A DNA stretch of 64,000 nt, from positions 1,674,001 to 1,738,000 of the forward strand of contig NBAY01000001.1 of assembly GCA_002794775.1 (NCBI GenBank), in the 5' to 3' direction. The translations under genes were made by a program, and so were the position numbers. Under the pieces are notes generated by a model. That model was not told where the DNA came from. It worked only from the letters and a program-made list of their open reading frames with translations, and searched no databases. Positions 11,836 to 21,457 of the stretch are shown here, one piece after another (the first letter of the stretch is position 1; each line of letters begins with the position of its first letter). The DNA is from Porodaedalea pini (taxonomy: Eukaryota; Basidiomycota; Agaricomycetes; Hymenochaetales; Hymenochaetaceae).

Positions 11836-12055
11836 ACGACCTTCAACGAATCAAACCTACCGGAGCCCTAGGTCACCCAGCGACAACATCGCTTATCCAT
11901 CCATCTGCAACGAATGACCGCCGTTCAACACCTGCGTTAAAGATCCGCTCCTGCTCGGAATATCTAGCACGATACTCATAGGGGTATTGTCCAAGTTAGC
12001 AGCAATTTAAAGTGTCCTGTTTCGGAGGTCCAGAAGCCAACGTCTACGCGACTGT
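11836..12055 (-). pseudogene. Relic of the 3' end of the glycosidase-like gene
   Basis: This segment aligns base by base, with scattered changes and small gaps, to 12598-12835. That is the last exon of the secreted glycosidase-like gene (shared blocks GACCTTCA, CATCTGCAACGA, GCTCGG, CAGAAGCC, CCACGTCTACGCGACT-like). In the coding frame it has several stops, so it is dead. It ends abruptly where the MFS relic begins. Confidence 0.7.
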
Positions 12056-12310
12056 CAGGCCTCACGGGACTTATGAGAATGAGGGCGCTATTGCGAAGAA
12101 GATCAACAGGGCCTTCTTCGACCTCGCCGACCGCGAAAATCGCGAGTTCCGCTATGTGCTTTTATATTCTCGCTCGCCTCCGTTTCTATCAAATCAAATC
12201 AACAAGACGTATCTGCCGAAAAGGAACATTGGTCTCGGTTGCGATAGCTGTACTCGCTTTTCTGACATTTATGACGCGGAGGCGAAGAGCATCTCGTAAG
12301 TACTAGTGTT
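12056..12310 (+). pseudogene. Relic of the 3' end of the MFS transporter gene
   Basis: The translation AIAKKINRAFFDL, then ADRENREFRYVL, matches the C-terminus of the 6184-8247 transporter (EKKVDKAFLDL, TDRQNRAFRYVL). The similarity continues past the old stop position into the 3' flank (TCTGACATTTATGACGC). The stop codon has become a sense codon. Only the last roughly 35 codons remain, so no functional transporter is encoded. Confidence 0.8.
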
Positions 12311-12602
12311 TTTTTTTCTTGTTTGTCAGGTATACTATACGTGGAGTCGTTCGCCGGCCTCTGTTTTTTTTTTCTCCTCCCCTTCTTGTGTGTGTGCTTG
12401 GCCATGATTAGTAGACGCTCTCCTTTTCGTTGCGTGTTTGCCTCGCACATTGTGCTGACATCGGCGTTACTTATTAATATTTTTACTATATTGGACCCAC
12501 ACACTACAGAAGGTGTTCATGATCAGTGACGAATATATATATATAGCAAAAATCTTCATTATATTGGTTCACTGTCTCGTTGTCTCCAACTGCTTATGAC
12601 CT
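12311..12602. other. Spacer between MFS relic and glycosidase-like gene
   Basis: T-rich spacer with an (AT)n run near 12534-12544 and no gene. It is partly similar to the 3' flank of the intact MFS gene, as expected if both derive from one duplicated intergenic region. Confidence 0.4.
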
Positions 12603-14566
12603 TCATTCGAAAGCAAAACCAACGGAGCCGAGGCCGTCCAGTGACAGCGTCGCCGTCTTCCCATTTTCATCCGCCTGCAACGACCCACCACTATTCAAAA
12701 TTTGCGTCGCAGTTCTTGTACCGCTCGTTCCGCTCGGGATATCCAATACGAAACTCGCGGAAGAGTTGCCTGTATTGGTCGCAAGCAAGAGCGTTCTGTT
12801 CCCGACGGCCCAGAGGCCCACGTCCACGAGACTGGATGGTTTCACGGACGAGAACGCGTTGCGCGGATCGAAGATGAAGGACTTTATGGTTGGAAGGGCT
12901 TGCGCTAGGGACGTCGCGGCGTCTTTGATATCGGCTGGTGTTGGGTCGTTCCATGGCACAATACCTGACAGTAAATTGTGTGAACATAGCAGAGAAAGAT
13001 AAGGACTAAAAAATACCGACCATTCGCTCCGTGATTAATGGAGAGAACACTCTCCACGAGCCACTCGTTTCCTGTCGGCGCGCGAGCCCAGTACCTGTCA
13101 AACGAGTTAAATCCGTTGAGTTTACAGGTCTTGAGAGAGCACTCACTCGCTGCCTCCAAAGGCCTGAGGCACCGCCCAAACCGTCTTCGTCCGACTTTCA
13201 CCCAGTACATCCAGCCTGTACGCAAACTCGTCCATCCTATTTGAAATATCTGCAAAGCTGCCCACACAGTCGTCGCACCCGCAGTCACCAAAGTCCGGCG
13301 TACACGGCGTGTGCCACTCGACAGAGAACGTCGCGTTTATCGAGATGGGATACACGTCTTGCATCACCACGTCCGCACCCGTCACGTACTCCGGGAAGAA
13401 GTAGTTATCGCAGTTGAGGACGAGCGAGACGGGGTGGTATGAACCGTCGAGCGACTTGATGAGGTCGTACGTGATTTGCGTTGCGTTGAGTGGGTCGCTT
13501 GTCCCGTCGGGCTCGTCACCTGTGTACCAGAGCAGGAGGTTCTTCCGCGTTTTGATCATGTTTACTTGTTCGGTTACGGACGTGGCATTCATGTACGTGC
13601 TGTTACATCGATTGTCAGATCGGGTATATGCACAGCATGCATCGAGAACGTACAAGCGCATGTCGTACATCAAATAAAGTCCAACTTCTTCCATGCGATC
13701 TAAGACCTCGACAAGTGCGGTCGTGTTGTCGAACGGAGGCACAGGATGGACCTGGGGAAAATTGAAATGGAGGACCTTAACATATCTTTACGAGCTTACA
13801 ATAGTGAGTCTAAGATTGCTCTTGCTTAGTTCGCAACTTGTAAGCTGATGAAAACCGCACGCACCCTCTATCCTTTAGGTCGTTCAGAATGCTCAGATTC
13901 GTCGTCAAATACCCGTCAAAATACGTGTAAAAACCAAGCGGGAAGACGGTGTCCCATTCCTTCGTAGTGGAATTCTGGACGAGCATCGCCCCCGTCCTAA
14001 GGTCCATTTTTGTCACGCTCCCGCCGTCTGTCCGATTTGGCAGTCTCAGCAGAGTGGTGTTGGTTTTAAACGTCTGGCCATCGCCCGTGCTCGCAGTACA
14101 CTCAACGTCGAATCCCGCATGTTGAGGATTAAGAGACTCGAGCGAAATCGTGAGCTCGTACGCGCTTGCGTTCGACGGGACCGATCCGCTAGTGAGCGTG
14201 TGCCCGTTTACTGATATTGACACGTGTAGATCTGACGCTGCTTCGACATTCCTTATAGGATACGTATCTGCAATCCTGGTGGTTGTGACCTGCGTATCGA
14301 TTATTATCGTTCCTGACGAGTCCTCTGCGAGGTACGGTTGGATGGCGGGCGCACAGCGGAACGCAAGAAGCGGTACGCTCGAGGATGCCGGGATTGGGAA
14401 TTCGCCCCCAGGTGCGACGACGGACTCGTTCGCCATGTAGTTCTTCCCGCACCTATGATCCGTTTGAGAAGCTATGTTGGTACATTATGATAACCACACA
14501 CCATGTCTGTGCAGAAATGCCCAGGATCTGGGTAGCCAGACCTGCCAACAGCACGAACGACCTCAT
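12603..14566 (-). CDS. Secreted glycoside-hydrolase-like protein
   Basis: The start is set at ATG 14564-14566 because it opens a classical signal peptide (MRSFVLLAGLATQILGISAQ). This exon splices precisely (T-W-C-G-K-N-Y) to the exon holding MANESVVAPGG. Further exons give an N-terminal beta-rich region, then FPLGFYTYFDGY, LDRMEEVGLYLMYDMRL, LLLWYTGDEPDG, VTGADVVMQDVYPI, TKTVWAVPQAFGG, WLVESVLSINHGANG, and a C-terminal beta domain ending SVGFAFE with TGA 12603-12605. The LWYTGDEPDG, DVVMQDVYPI and VPQAFG segments resemble strand ends of a glycosidase-type TIM barrel, with Asp/Glu candidates for catalysis. Many N-glycosylation sequons and Cys residues fit secretion. I do not recognise the exact family; an extracellular sugar-acting enzyme is an inference. 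Confidence 0.75.
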
Positions 14567-15230
14567 CGTAATTAGGAAAGTTAGGACGTGGTAGACTGGT
14601 AAGTTGACAGCGCACAGGTGCCCCACTTGGGAGGTACATCGCCCACTTTATATAACACATGTACGGCATTCTGGTCTTCTTTCCGCGAGCGACCTCATGG
14701 AAGAAGGGAGGGAGAAGCAAGCCATGCCAATACCCGTGCCAATGGTTTATTCTTGTAATCATATTTGTAGATCTCTGGGCAGCAAGGACAGATCCAGACT
14801 GCGACGCCCTTCAGACTTGTGATAGTGCGCTTTTTTTAAACGGCGGATATCCTCAAAGAATTTGAACAAAGATTGGAAGAACCGCACTAGTACTGCAGAC
14901 GCCGTGATCGGCGTTCAATTTCTGGATCGCCGCTCCTGTCGCCCACGTGATATACTGCATTTAATCGTAAACGTTACCGTATCAATTGTCCGTAGTACGT
15001 AGAAGTACAAGAGGCATAACCGTATATTGTACATGTAAGACGCGAGCAGGGAACCAGTCGGTGACGCAAGGAAAGAGATGAAACGAGAGAATCTAGTGTA
15101 TGTCAGGCACGGAGGCATAATATCGGGTATAGTAAGGATGCGATATACCGGCTGGCGCAATAACAAGCTCATAACGGTTAGGCAAGAATGAGGCTGAATG
15201 GCTTCCCGTGGCCATCGGGAGGACCAAAGC
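14567..15230. other. Intergenic, divergent/convergent spacer
   Basis: No gene supported. The right half is the 3' flank of the membrane-protein gene and the left part holds the promoter of the secreted protein. Confidence 0.4.
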
Positions 15231-15967
15231 TTAATGATGACTCGCGACGGTGACGCCAACGACAGCAGCGACAACAACGAGAGCGATGAACGCGAGAAGC
15301 GCAGCACCGCATCGCCACGCCCAGCGAATTTCAATCGCGCGCATGCTCGCATAATCCGCCTCCTGGTCCTCCTTCGTCCGATTATCCTTCGCCGGATCAT
15401 GCGACGGCTTTACGAACGGTGCGATGATTCCAACTACCCAGAGCGGGAAGAAGACTGTAGAACAATTAAGTTTAGAAAAGATAAGCGAGGTGAGTGAAAG
15501 AACGAAGGCATACGGAAACCGTATATGAAGAGCTTGCGGTTCAGCGCGGCATCATACTCCTCAATCTTTGAGTAAGTCGGCAGTGACTCAATCTCGCTCC
15601 GCGAATCGTACGCGGGCGGGATGTGACCTGCGCTCCCATTATGAGTATGCCCGAGTTCACTGTCGTCATGTTCGCTAGGTTGACTGGGTTGCGGACCCGG
15701 CTGCGCGCCGAAGAACGCACCGATCTGGTCGTACTGTGTGCGCATCGTGCGATCCGAAGCCAAGGGCTGTGTGGGCGAGCGAGCTGTTACCGGCTGCGGC
15801 AGGCCGGGAATCTCATCGGCCACGATTGGCGCGCCAACCGAGGCGGCGGATGAGCCGGAAGAGCCAGAAGACTGGCATTGGTGACGCGCAGACCCGGTCT
15901 GGTTCCGCGAGGACGAGGGCATGGGGGATGATGAGCCGAAGCTCGTGGATGCGTATGCAACCGACAT
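15231..15967 (-). CDS. Small two-helix membrane protein, Ser-rich cytosolic N-terminus
   Basis: ATG 15965-15967 opens a Ser/Gly/Pro-rich region (residues 1-130) with ADEIPGLPQPVTARSP and IPPAYDSRSEIESLPTYS. One intron (about 15456-15520) joins KLFIY to VFFPLWVVGIIAPFVKP, a first hydrophobic segment. A charged loop (DPAKDNRTKEDQEADY) follows, then a RWAWRCGAALLAFIALV helix and the tail VTVASHH, TAA at 15231-15233. This layout (disordered head, PPxY/PTY-type motifs, two C-terminal helices around a short charged loop) is common in conserved agaricomycete proteins of unknown role. PPAY may bind WW domains of Rsp5-type ligases; that is inference. Confidence 0.75.
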
Positions 15968-16800
15968 GGCAGACAATGACTCTAGCTCTTGCTTCGAATC
16001 GAGTGAACAAAGACGGAAGATAACTTCGAGATAAGTTTTCGCGTGGCGGGTGAGGCTCCGAGTCGTCGACTCAGCCGAAGGCAAAGCTACAAGAAAGAGA
16101 AAGAGACGAGGGGGTCGACCGCCCATTCATGGCTGCCTAAGATGCTTTAAGGCGGTTGCGCGAGCACAAAAGGACACAATTGGGATCGCGTCGGTTCGGG
16201 CGAACAAAAGAGAGGAAGGAGGACTGAGCCTCCGCAAGGCCATTTAATATTAGCGAGCGATTCAATTCGGAAAGATACCGTTTCTCTGCAGTACTCCCGC
16301 CGCGCGACAATAAGCGAGAAGACGAGCTAGCGTGCCCACGTTGACTGGCCGGTGCGCGTTTTGCTGGCCGTGCGATGGAGGGTGAGAGGCCTAGCATTGC
16401 AATTGTTCTGTGTGGGCATTGTAATTGTTAGCTCCCGTTTAGGACGTAAGCTCTAAGTCCAATCAAAGAATGCAGATCACTGATTAGCATTTCCCACGTC
16501 TCACGTGCTTCAAGATCGTCTTCCCATCGGTCGTCGACTCAGTCTCCAACTACCAAGAGTGACTCGGAGTCAAGCTCAAGAGAAATTAGGCTCAAGCTAC
16601 GTGTATAAGGTCAACGTTCTCACTCTGACTGAAATAGTCACATTCTCCCTCACAATTACCCCTCGATGCTTGATCCATCCGACGCGACCGACTGATTAAA
16701 TGGATTTTAAGGACAATAAGAAACCCTGACCGTTCGTTGCCACGACCGTGACCATGCCACATATCCACGCGCTACGCTAATATCCAACAATATTTGCGTA
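15968..16800. other. Intergenic, no gene seen
   Basis: Promoter side of the membrane-protein gene followed by non-coding sequence up to the MITE. No ORF with recognisable features was found. Confidence 0.4.
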
Positions 16801-17423
16801 AGGTAGAGGAAAGTTAAACTCGACAAGCTTGTCACATCAATGTCACAGCCTTAAACTTTATATGACTTCCCCATTAGGAAGGACCCTGCAGCAAAAATCG
16901 TGAAGTTGAAAAACTTTTTTTTTGGAGGACTGCCGGAATGTCAAAGTGCATTGTAGTTACATGCCGGCAGCAGCCATCTCAGCTAAAATCCTCTCATTTA
17001 AGACCCTGTGACCATTGATACTGCCTATTAACCCACTGAGCTTGGGTACCACTCAGTCCTTTGCATTAGTGACATAATAAATTACTATATTTGGAAAATA
17101 TTTGGAAAACGGAGTTAGCCGAGAGCGGCAAAAATCTCAAGGTCAGAATTTTCAAAGTTCGTCAGAATGCTGCTCATTTGATTCTATGATGTTTGGAACA
17201 AAAAAGTCTTTTTCCTAAAATAGCTTGACCAAAACTGCATATTTTTGAAAAATAAAAACATACATCTGTAGCTATCAGGAAGGCCAAGAGAACTATGAGG
17301 CTGAAATGTGAGTTTGTGTCCAGTTGAAAAGTTTATTTCATCATCATTGTGTGTCGCTAGAAAAGGAAAGTGAGATCAGTGCCACGCGCGTCACAGCTTG
17401 TTGAGTTTAACTTTCCTCTACCT
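16801..17423. mobile_element. MITE, about 623 bp, TA target duplication
   Basis: Terminal inverted repeats of about 29 bp begin AGGTAGAGGAAAGTTAAACT at 16801 and, on the other strand, at 17423. They differ at one position (CGACAAGCT versus CAACAAGCT). TA stands on both sides (16799-16800, 17424-17425), the target-site duplication of Tc1/mariner-like transposases. The interior is AT-rich and has no transposase. It is therefore a non-autonomous miniature element mobilised in trans by an unseen mariner/pogo-type enzyme. Confidence 0.88.
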
Positions 17424-17425
17424 TA

Positions 17426-18111
17426 GGAACACTTTCGATCTGGCTTGACTGGCTTTTCCGCGAGGTTGGAATGAAATACGTCGAGTATACCCCGGACATG
17501 TACGAAAAAAAAAGTGAGTCTCAATCGGATGCTCGTCGATCTCAGAGAAGTTCCTCACCGCCCATTCTGAATCCAGATAACTCATTCTTGCTGGGAATAC
17601 TCTTAACAACACCTAAGAGGGGGGGAAGAACAACTGTGGCGCAGTGTGGCGTTTGGCACTATCTTCTGCTCCATCGTTTCTTGCTGCCCAATCATCCTCC
17701 CTTTGTGCAACATTGCACTGATGTTGAGGAACGGTGCATCAAATGCAAACCTTGAAGCACCTATCTCGCCGCAAATAATTAGCATTAGTGCCTGTTTGTG
17801 CTTGGTTGTACCGGAGCATGAAAAATGGGTATAATTAAACGGTCTTTTTCGATTTGCTAGACAGCAGCCCTACCAGCATCTGCAAAGATCGAACTCGAAA
17901 CATCACGTCCTCCCAGTGAAATTGGACACCAACACCTCAGACTGCCATGTCGTCTAATCGGGACAAGATCCCCTCGTCTCAAAAACGCACCGACACAGAA
18001 TGCGTTGATCGAAAAGATAAATTATTGGACAATTGATGGCGCAGAGAGGCACGATGGTGCACTCGTTTCCAACGATACGCTTAAAGACGATGAAGATATT
18101 TTTTTGAGATA
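17426..18111. other. Intergenic, no gene seen
   Basis: Short frames on both strands, some hydrophobic (17646-17834 +), without a domain, a coherent start or splicing. Nothing further is supported. Confidence 0.35.
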
Positions 18112-18429
18112 ATGGCACCAAGAGTACAAAGTGGGTCGTCAGCGACAATATCTGATAGTTCTACAGCGTCAAGGGTTACAGGGCCTAAAGAAGGGAGAAC
18201 TTCGACGTCTAAGGTGAAAAAAGGAAAGGATGTTAAGAAGCCCGTCCTTGCTGCTGCAAACTCCCTACAAAAGCGAGATACAAATGACAACAGAGGGCAA
18301 TCGGGCCTGAAGCGAGGTCCACCAGAGTCGCTGGAGCACGAACATACGAAGATATCGAAGATAGGAGAGAGGACAAACAGAAACGAGAATGTGCAGGAGG
18401 GGGGGCGCAAGGCTGAGAAAAAGTGGTAG
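18112..18429 (+). CDS. Possible small basic Ser/Lys-rich protein
   Basis: Single-exon frame of 105 codons (MAPRVQSGSSATISDSS..., with KVKKGKDVKKP and a terminal RKAEKKW). It is highly hydrophilic, lysine-rich and probably disordered. No family is recognised. Open length and composition are the only evidence, and it may be fortuitous. Confidence 0.25.
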   Translation: MAPRVQSGSSATISDSSTASRVTGPKEGRTSTSKVKKGKDVKKPVLAAANSLQKRDTNDNRGQSGLKRGPPESLEHEHTKISKIGERTNRNENVQEGGRKAEKKW

Positions 18430-18732
18430 ATCGGCTCGGAGGGTACGGCTGAACCGGATCCACTGCTATGGTGGATGACTCCTCAGCAATAAAGCATGTT
18501 TACAATGAATATTGCTAACAAGTATCATATACTTATTGTGAACTGCACATTCCAGCTTAAAAACTGGGTGTGAGGACCGCTCCCTACGTAAACTATAAAG
18601 TGTAGCCACCATATCTCGCCACCGATGCGGAACACATTGAGGAGCCTCGGCAGTGAGTTTAAGGAATAGACCCAGATCGTTTTATAAGGTCACATGCGGA
18701 GGCTAGTAGTAGTAAAGAAGCAGAGTGCGTCG

Positions 18733-19448
18733 TCAATGCAAAGTAGCCCATCTCCGGCTATAAGCAAACTCATAATTATTTACGATTCGTTCATCGAGAG
18801 AAAGCTCAGCGGTCTCAATGGACTGCTCTAGATAGTAGATGCACATGTTGAGTTTGTCCCAGAAAAAAGAGATAGGACTGAAAATGCATGTCAGCTTCTC
18901 TCTCGCATACTTGCTTGAAGGCATAGCTCGCCTGTGACGGCTGGAATTCCTTCAACCCTAGTATCTGCATCACAGAGTGGCGTAACACGTTTCTCGTCGC
19001 ATACGGCCAGCAGCAACCGTTTGACTTCTGGTTCATGATTGGGTCAGCCTGGAAATCGAGCTCGAGGTTAAAGACGTGCGAGGATGCAACTCAAGCGTCG
19101 CGCGCGGCGAGTGCGGTCTTGATTCTTGGAGTCCGAGCCGACAAGAATGGTACGTGCTAGCTGTACCTTGAGATCCTTTACCGCTTCACCCTCCCACTCA
19201 TCAACGTTCTTTAGGGAAGTGGCGCCGTCATTGGAGACAGGCTCCTTGAAAAGCTTGTCCGGATGATGCCTCCTGAAATGTTTCTCGTCTTCAACCTGCG
19301 TCATTCTGCGCACTCTGAAACGGACTACGCGGAGGGCATATTGGTATGAAGTCAAATCATCTCTGAACAAATGCGCGACACACCTTGTAAAGCATAGGTA
19401 AGTCTCAAAACTGAGCACAAGATGAGAAATCCTACCACTAACATGCAA
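18733..19448 (-). CDS. Unrecognised coding-like exons downstream of METTL16
   Basis: Two coding-like pieces lie on the minus strand. 19068-19448 reads, with no stop, in the same frame as the METTL16 gene immediately after its TAG. It includes DDLTSYQYALRVVRFRVRR, HFRRHHPDKLFKEP and a basic end. 18733-19036 gives NVLRHSVMQILGLKEFQPS and, after a plausible intron, DKLNMCIYYLEQSIETAEL, which looks helical. No ATG of good context opens the first piece (its first codon after the TAG is TTG). They could be a C-terminal extension of METTL16 by splicing or readthrough, a separate small gene, or relics. Confidence 0.35.
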
Positions 19449-21341
19449 CTAGTCCACCATCTCTTTCACCAAACTCTCCTCGCCACCTGAACCCACATGT
19501 TCCGGCCCAGCAGCCTTAGCTTGGACCGCACGGGCTTCGATTGCTGCGCCGACCTTCTTTGATACATGACTCCAGAAGCTTTCGAAGAGTTCGCGCTCCT
19601 TCCCTCGGCGCCACACCCCCACCAGTACCCAACGCTCACCTACTTTCAAGCGCTTGTGTACAGCAGAGATGTCCGTTATCATGATTACTGAATTTCCGGA
19701 GGCGACGACAGACTTGGCGTTGCCTGCTCTGCGCGCCGCTCGCGACCAGGTATTCTGTACCGCCGACACGCGGAGAGAAAGGCTTCCCTCATTTCTAACA
19801 ACGGTTGCTGATGTTCCACTGCTTCCGCTTGTACGTACTGTAGATGCAACCCCGCCTTCATCTGGCTCGTCGACGACAGTGACACCATCCAGTGCCGCAA
19901 GTACGCTTAGGACAGCCTCGCGAAATGCAGCGAGGTCTATAGAGCTAGAATTACGTATAACCTGGCGGTAGTTATTGGGTAGCGGAAGAAGGGCATGGTG
20001 AGCGGAAGGAAGGTTGCGAGCAAGATCCTGAAAAACGAGTGCAAATTCGTAACTGTTAAGAGATTCAACGAAGACCGAGCCTTACATCCGGTACACGCGC
20101 ATCCCCTAAGGACCACCCTACAACCCAGCGGCGTGTCTGACCCTGCACAAGCTCCGTCAGCGCATAATTGTCTATGTTGTACATTCGCAGTACTCCGACG
20201 ATCGCCTCTACTGATGAGAGTTTTCCGAGCATCGAGGTAAACCAACTGTACAGACCGCGTTAGTATACGACGGAGCGGTGAGATGTGAAGAAACGGAATC
20301 GCACATGCAACGGTCCTTGACATCACTACTCACGCTCTCCATGAACATGCGTTGCACAAACATTTCTTCCCCTCCAAGCGTCATCATCTCCACTTCCGCA
20401 CCTGTGCATACAGAATTTGGTTCGAGCACCTTTCCTTCAGCCCTCCTCTCCATCTCCTTCGCATTCCAGTAGAAGGGCGGATTGCACATTGTGAAGGTGA
20501 AGCTGTTTGTAGAAACTTAAGCGATTTTAGATGATGGTAGACTCAAAAAGAACTGACTCTCTCTTTGGCTCATCCTGGAAAGGCATCAAGATAAGGTCTG
20601 GAGAAGCAATCTTGGAGATCCGAATTCGATTCGCCAGATTGTTTTGCTCCACATTTTTCACGGCGGAAGCATACGAGACAGAGTCGATCTCTGAGAACGA
20701 TTTTTGAGCTCTCCCCCTTCATATAGGAGCCAGACGCATTCCGTACCTGTACCAATAAATTTCCAGGAAGGGTCGACCTTGCACCCAAGGAGCGGATATA
20801 TAGCTGAAGCGCCAGTTCCACTAGACTCTATTCGTATTCATGAACACATCGAGACAACACATGCACTCACATGTCTATCCCAACTACTTCAGGACGCTTC
20901 TCCAGGCATCGGAAGCTTTCCGAAAGAATATCTTGTATCCAGAGGATGTAATTGAGCCTTGGCTTGTCAGTTTCCTGCGATTGTTCTTTGAGGGATTGAT
21001 AAACCTATTTGGAACAGGAGGACAAAGCCTTCCCTCGGGAAGTGAGAACTTGAGCTGAAAGTCGCGCGAAAGCAGAGCTTCCGTCAGGCACCTGGACCAT
21101 GTTGTCATTCACAAAGACACAGTGCCTTCATACATACTTGACGTACCTCTGAGCTTCAGCATTTTTGAAGTCAATCGTCAAGCCTTCCGAGTCCGCGCCG
21201 GCGGGGTTTGTAAGACTTCAAAGAAATATCAGAAGAAGTAATTACACGCTGAAGCTCCACGCACAAGGCTTTAAGTCGAGGATAGTCTTTAGAGAGAGAG
21301 GCAAAGTCGATAGGCGTCTTGTAGGGGTTCCGTTCATGCAT
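19449..21341 (-). CDS. METTL16-like U6 snRNA m6A methyltransferase
   Basis: SAM-dependent RNA adenine-N6 methyltransferase. Known relatives (human METTL16, S. pombe Mtl16) methylate the U6 snRNA ACAGAGA box. The start at ATG 21339-21341 opens MHERNPYKTPIDFASLSKDYP, matching the family's N-terminal start. Following exons give LTIDFKN, LLSRDFQLKFSLPEGRLCPPVPNR, then LDIGVG and SAIYPLLGC in the SAM-binding fold, KNVEQNNLANRI, and the catalytic NPPF tetrad at 20472-20483 (MCNPPFYWNAKEM). VCTGAEVEMMTLGGEE, LTELVQGQTRRWVVGWSL and a divergent C-terminal region end at TAG 19449-19451. It has multiple short introns. A LINE begins within roughly 100 bp upstream of the ATG on the opposite strand, so the promoter context is unusual. 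Confidence 0.9.
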
Positions 21342-21457
21342 GACGAGGTTAACGCGGAAAGAGTCGCTTTGTGTAAATATCACTTCTTGAATTCTTACCA
21401 CCACCAGCCAGACCGTGGGAATCTTGGAGTCAAACGTCGTTTTCTTTCATCTCTGCT

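Noticed and set aside
14915..15400. 161-codon Arg-rich minus frame
   Set aside because: It is a shadow of the true membrane-protein exon, whose frame encodes the second hydrophobic helix.
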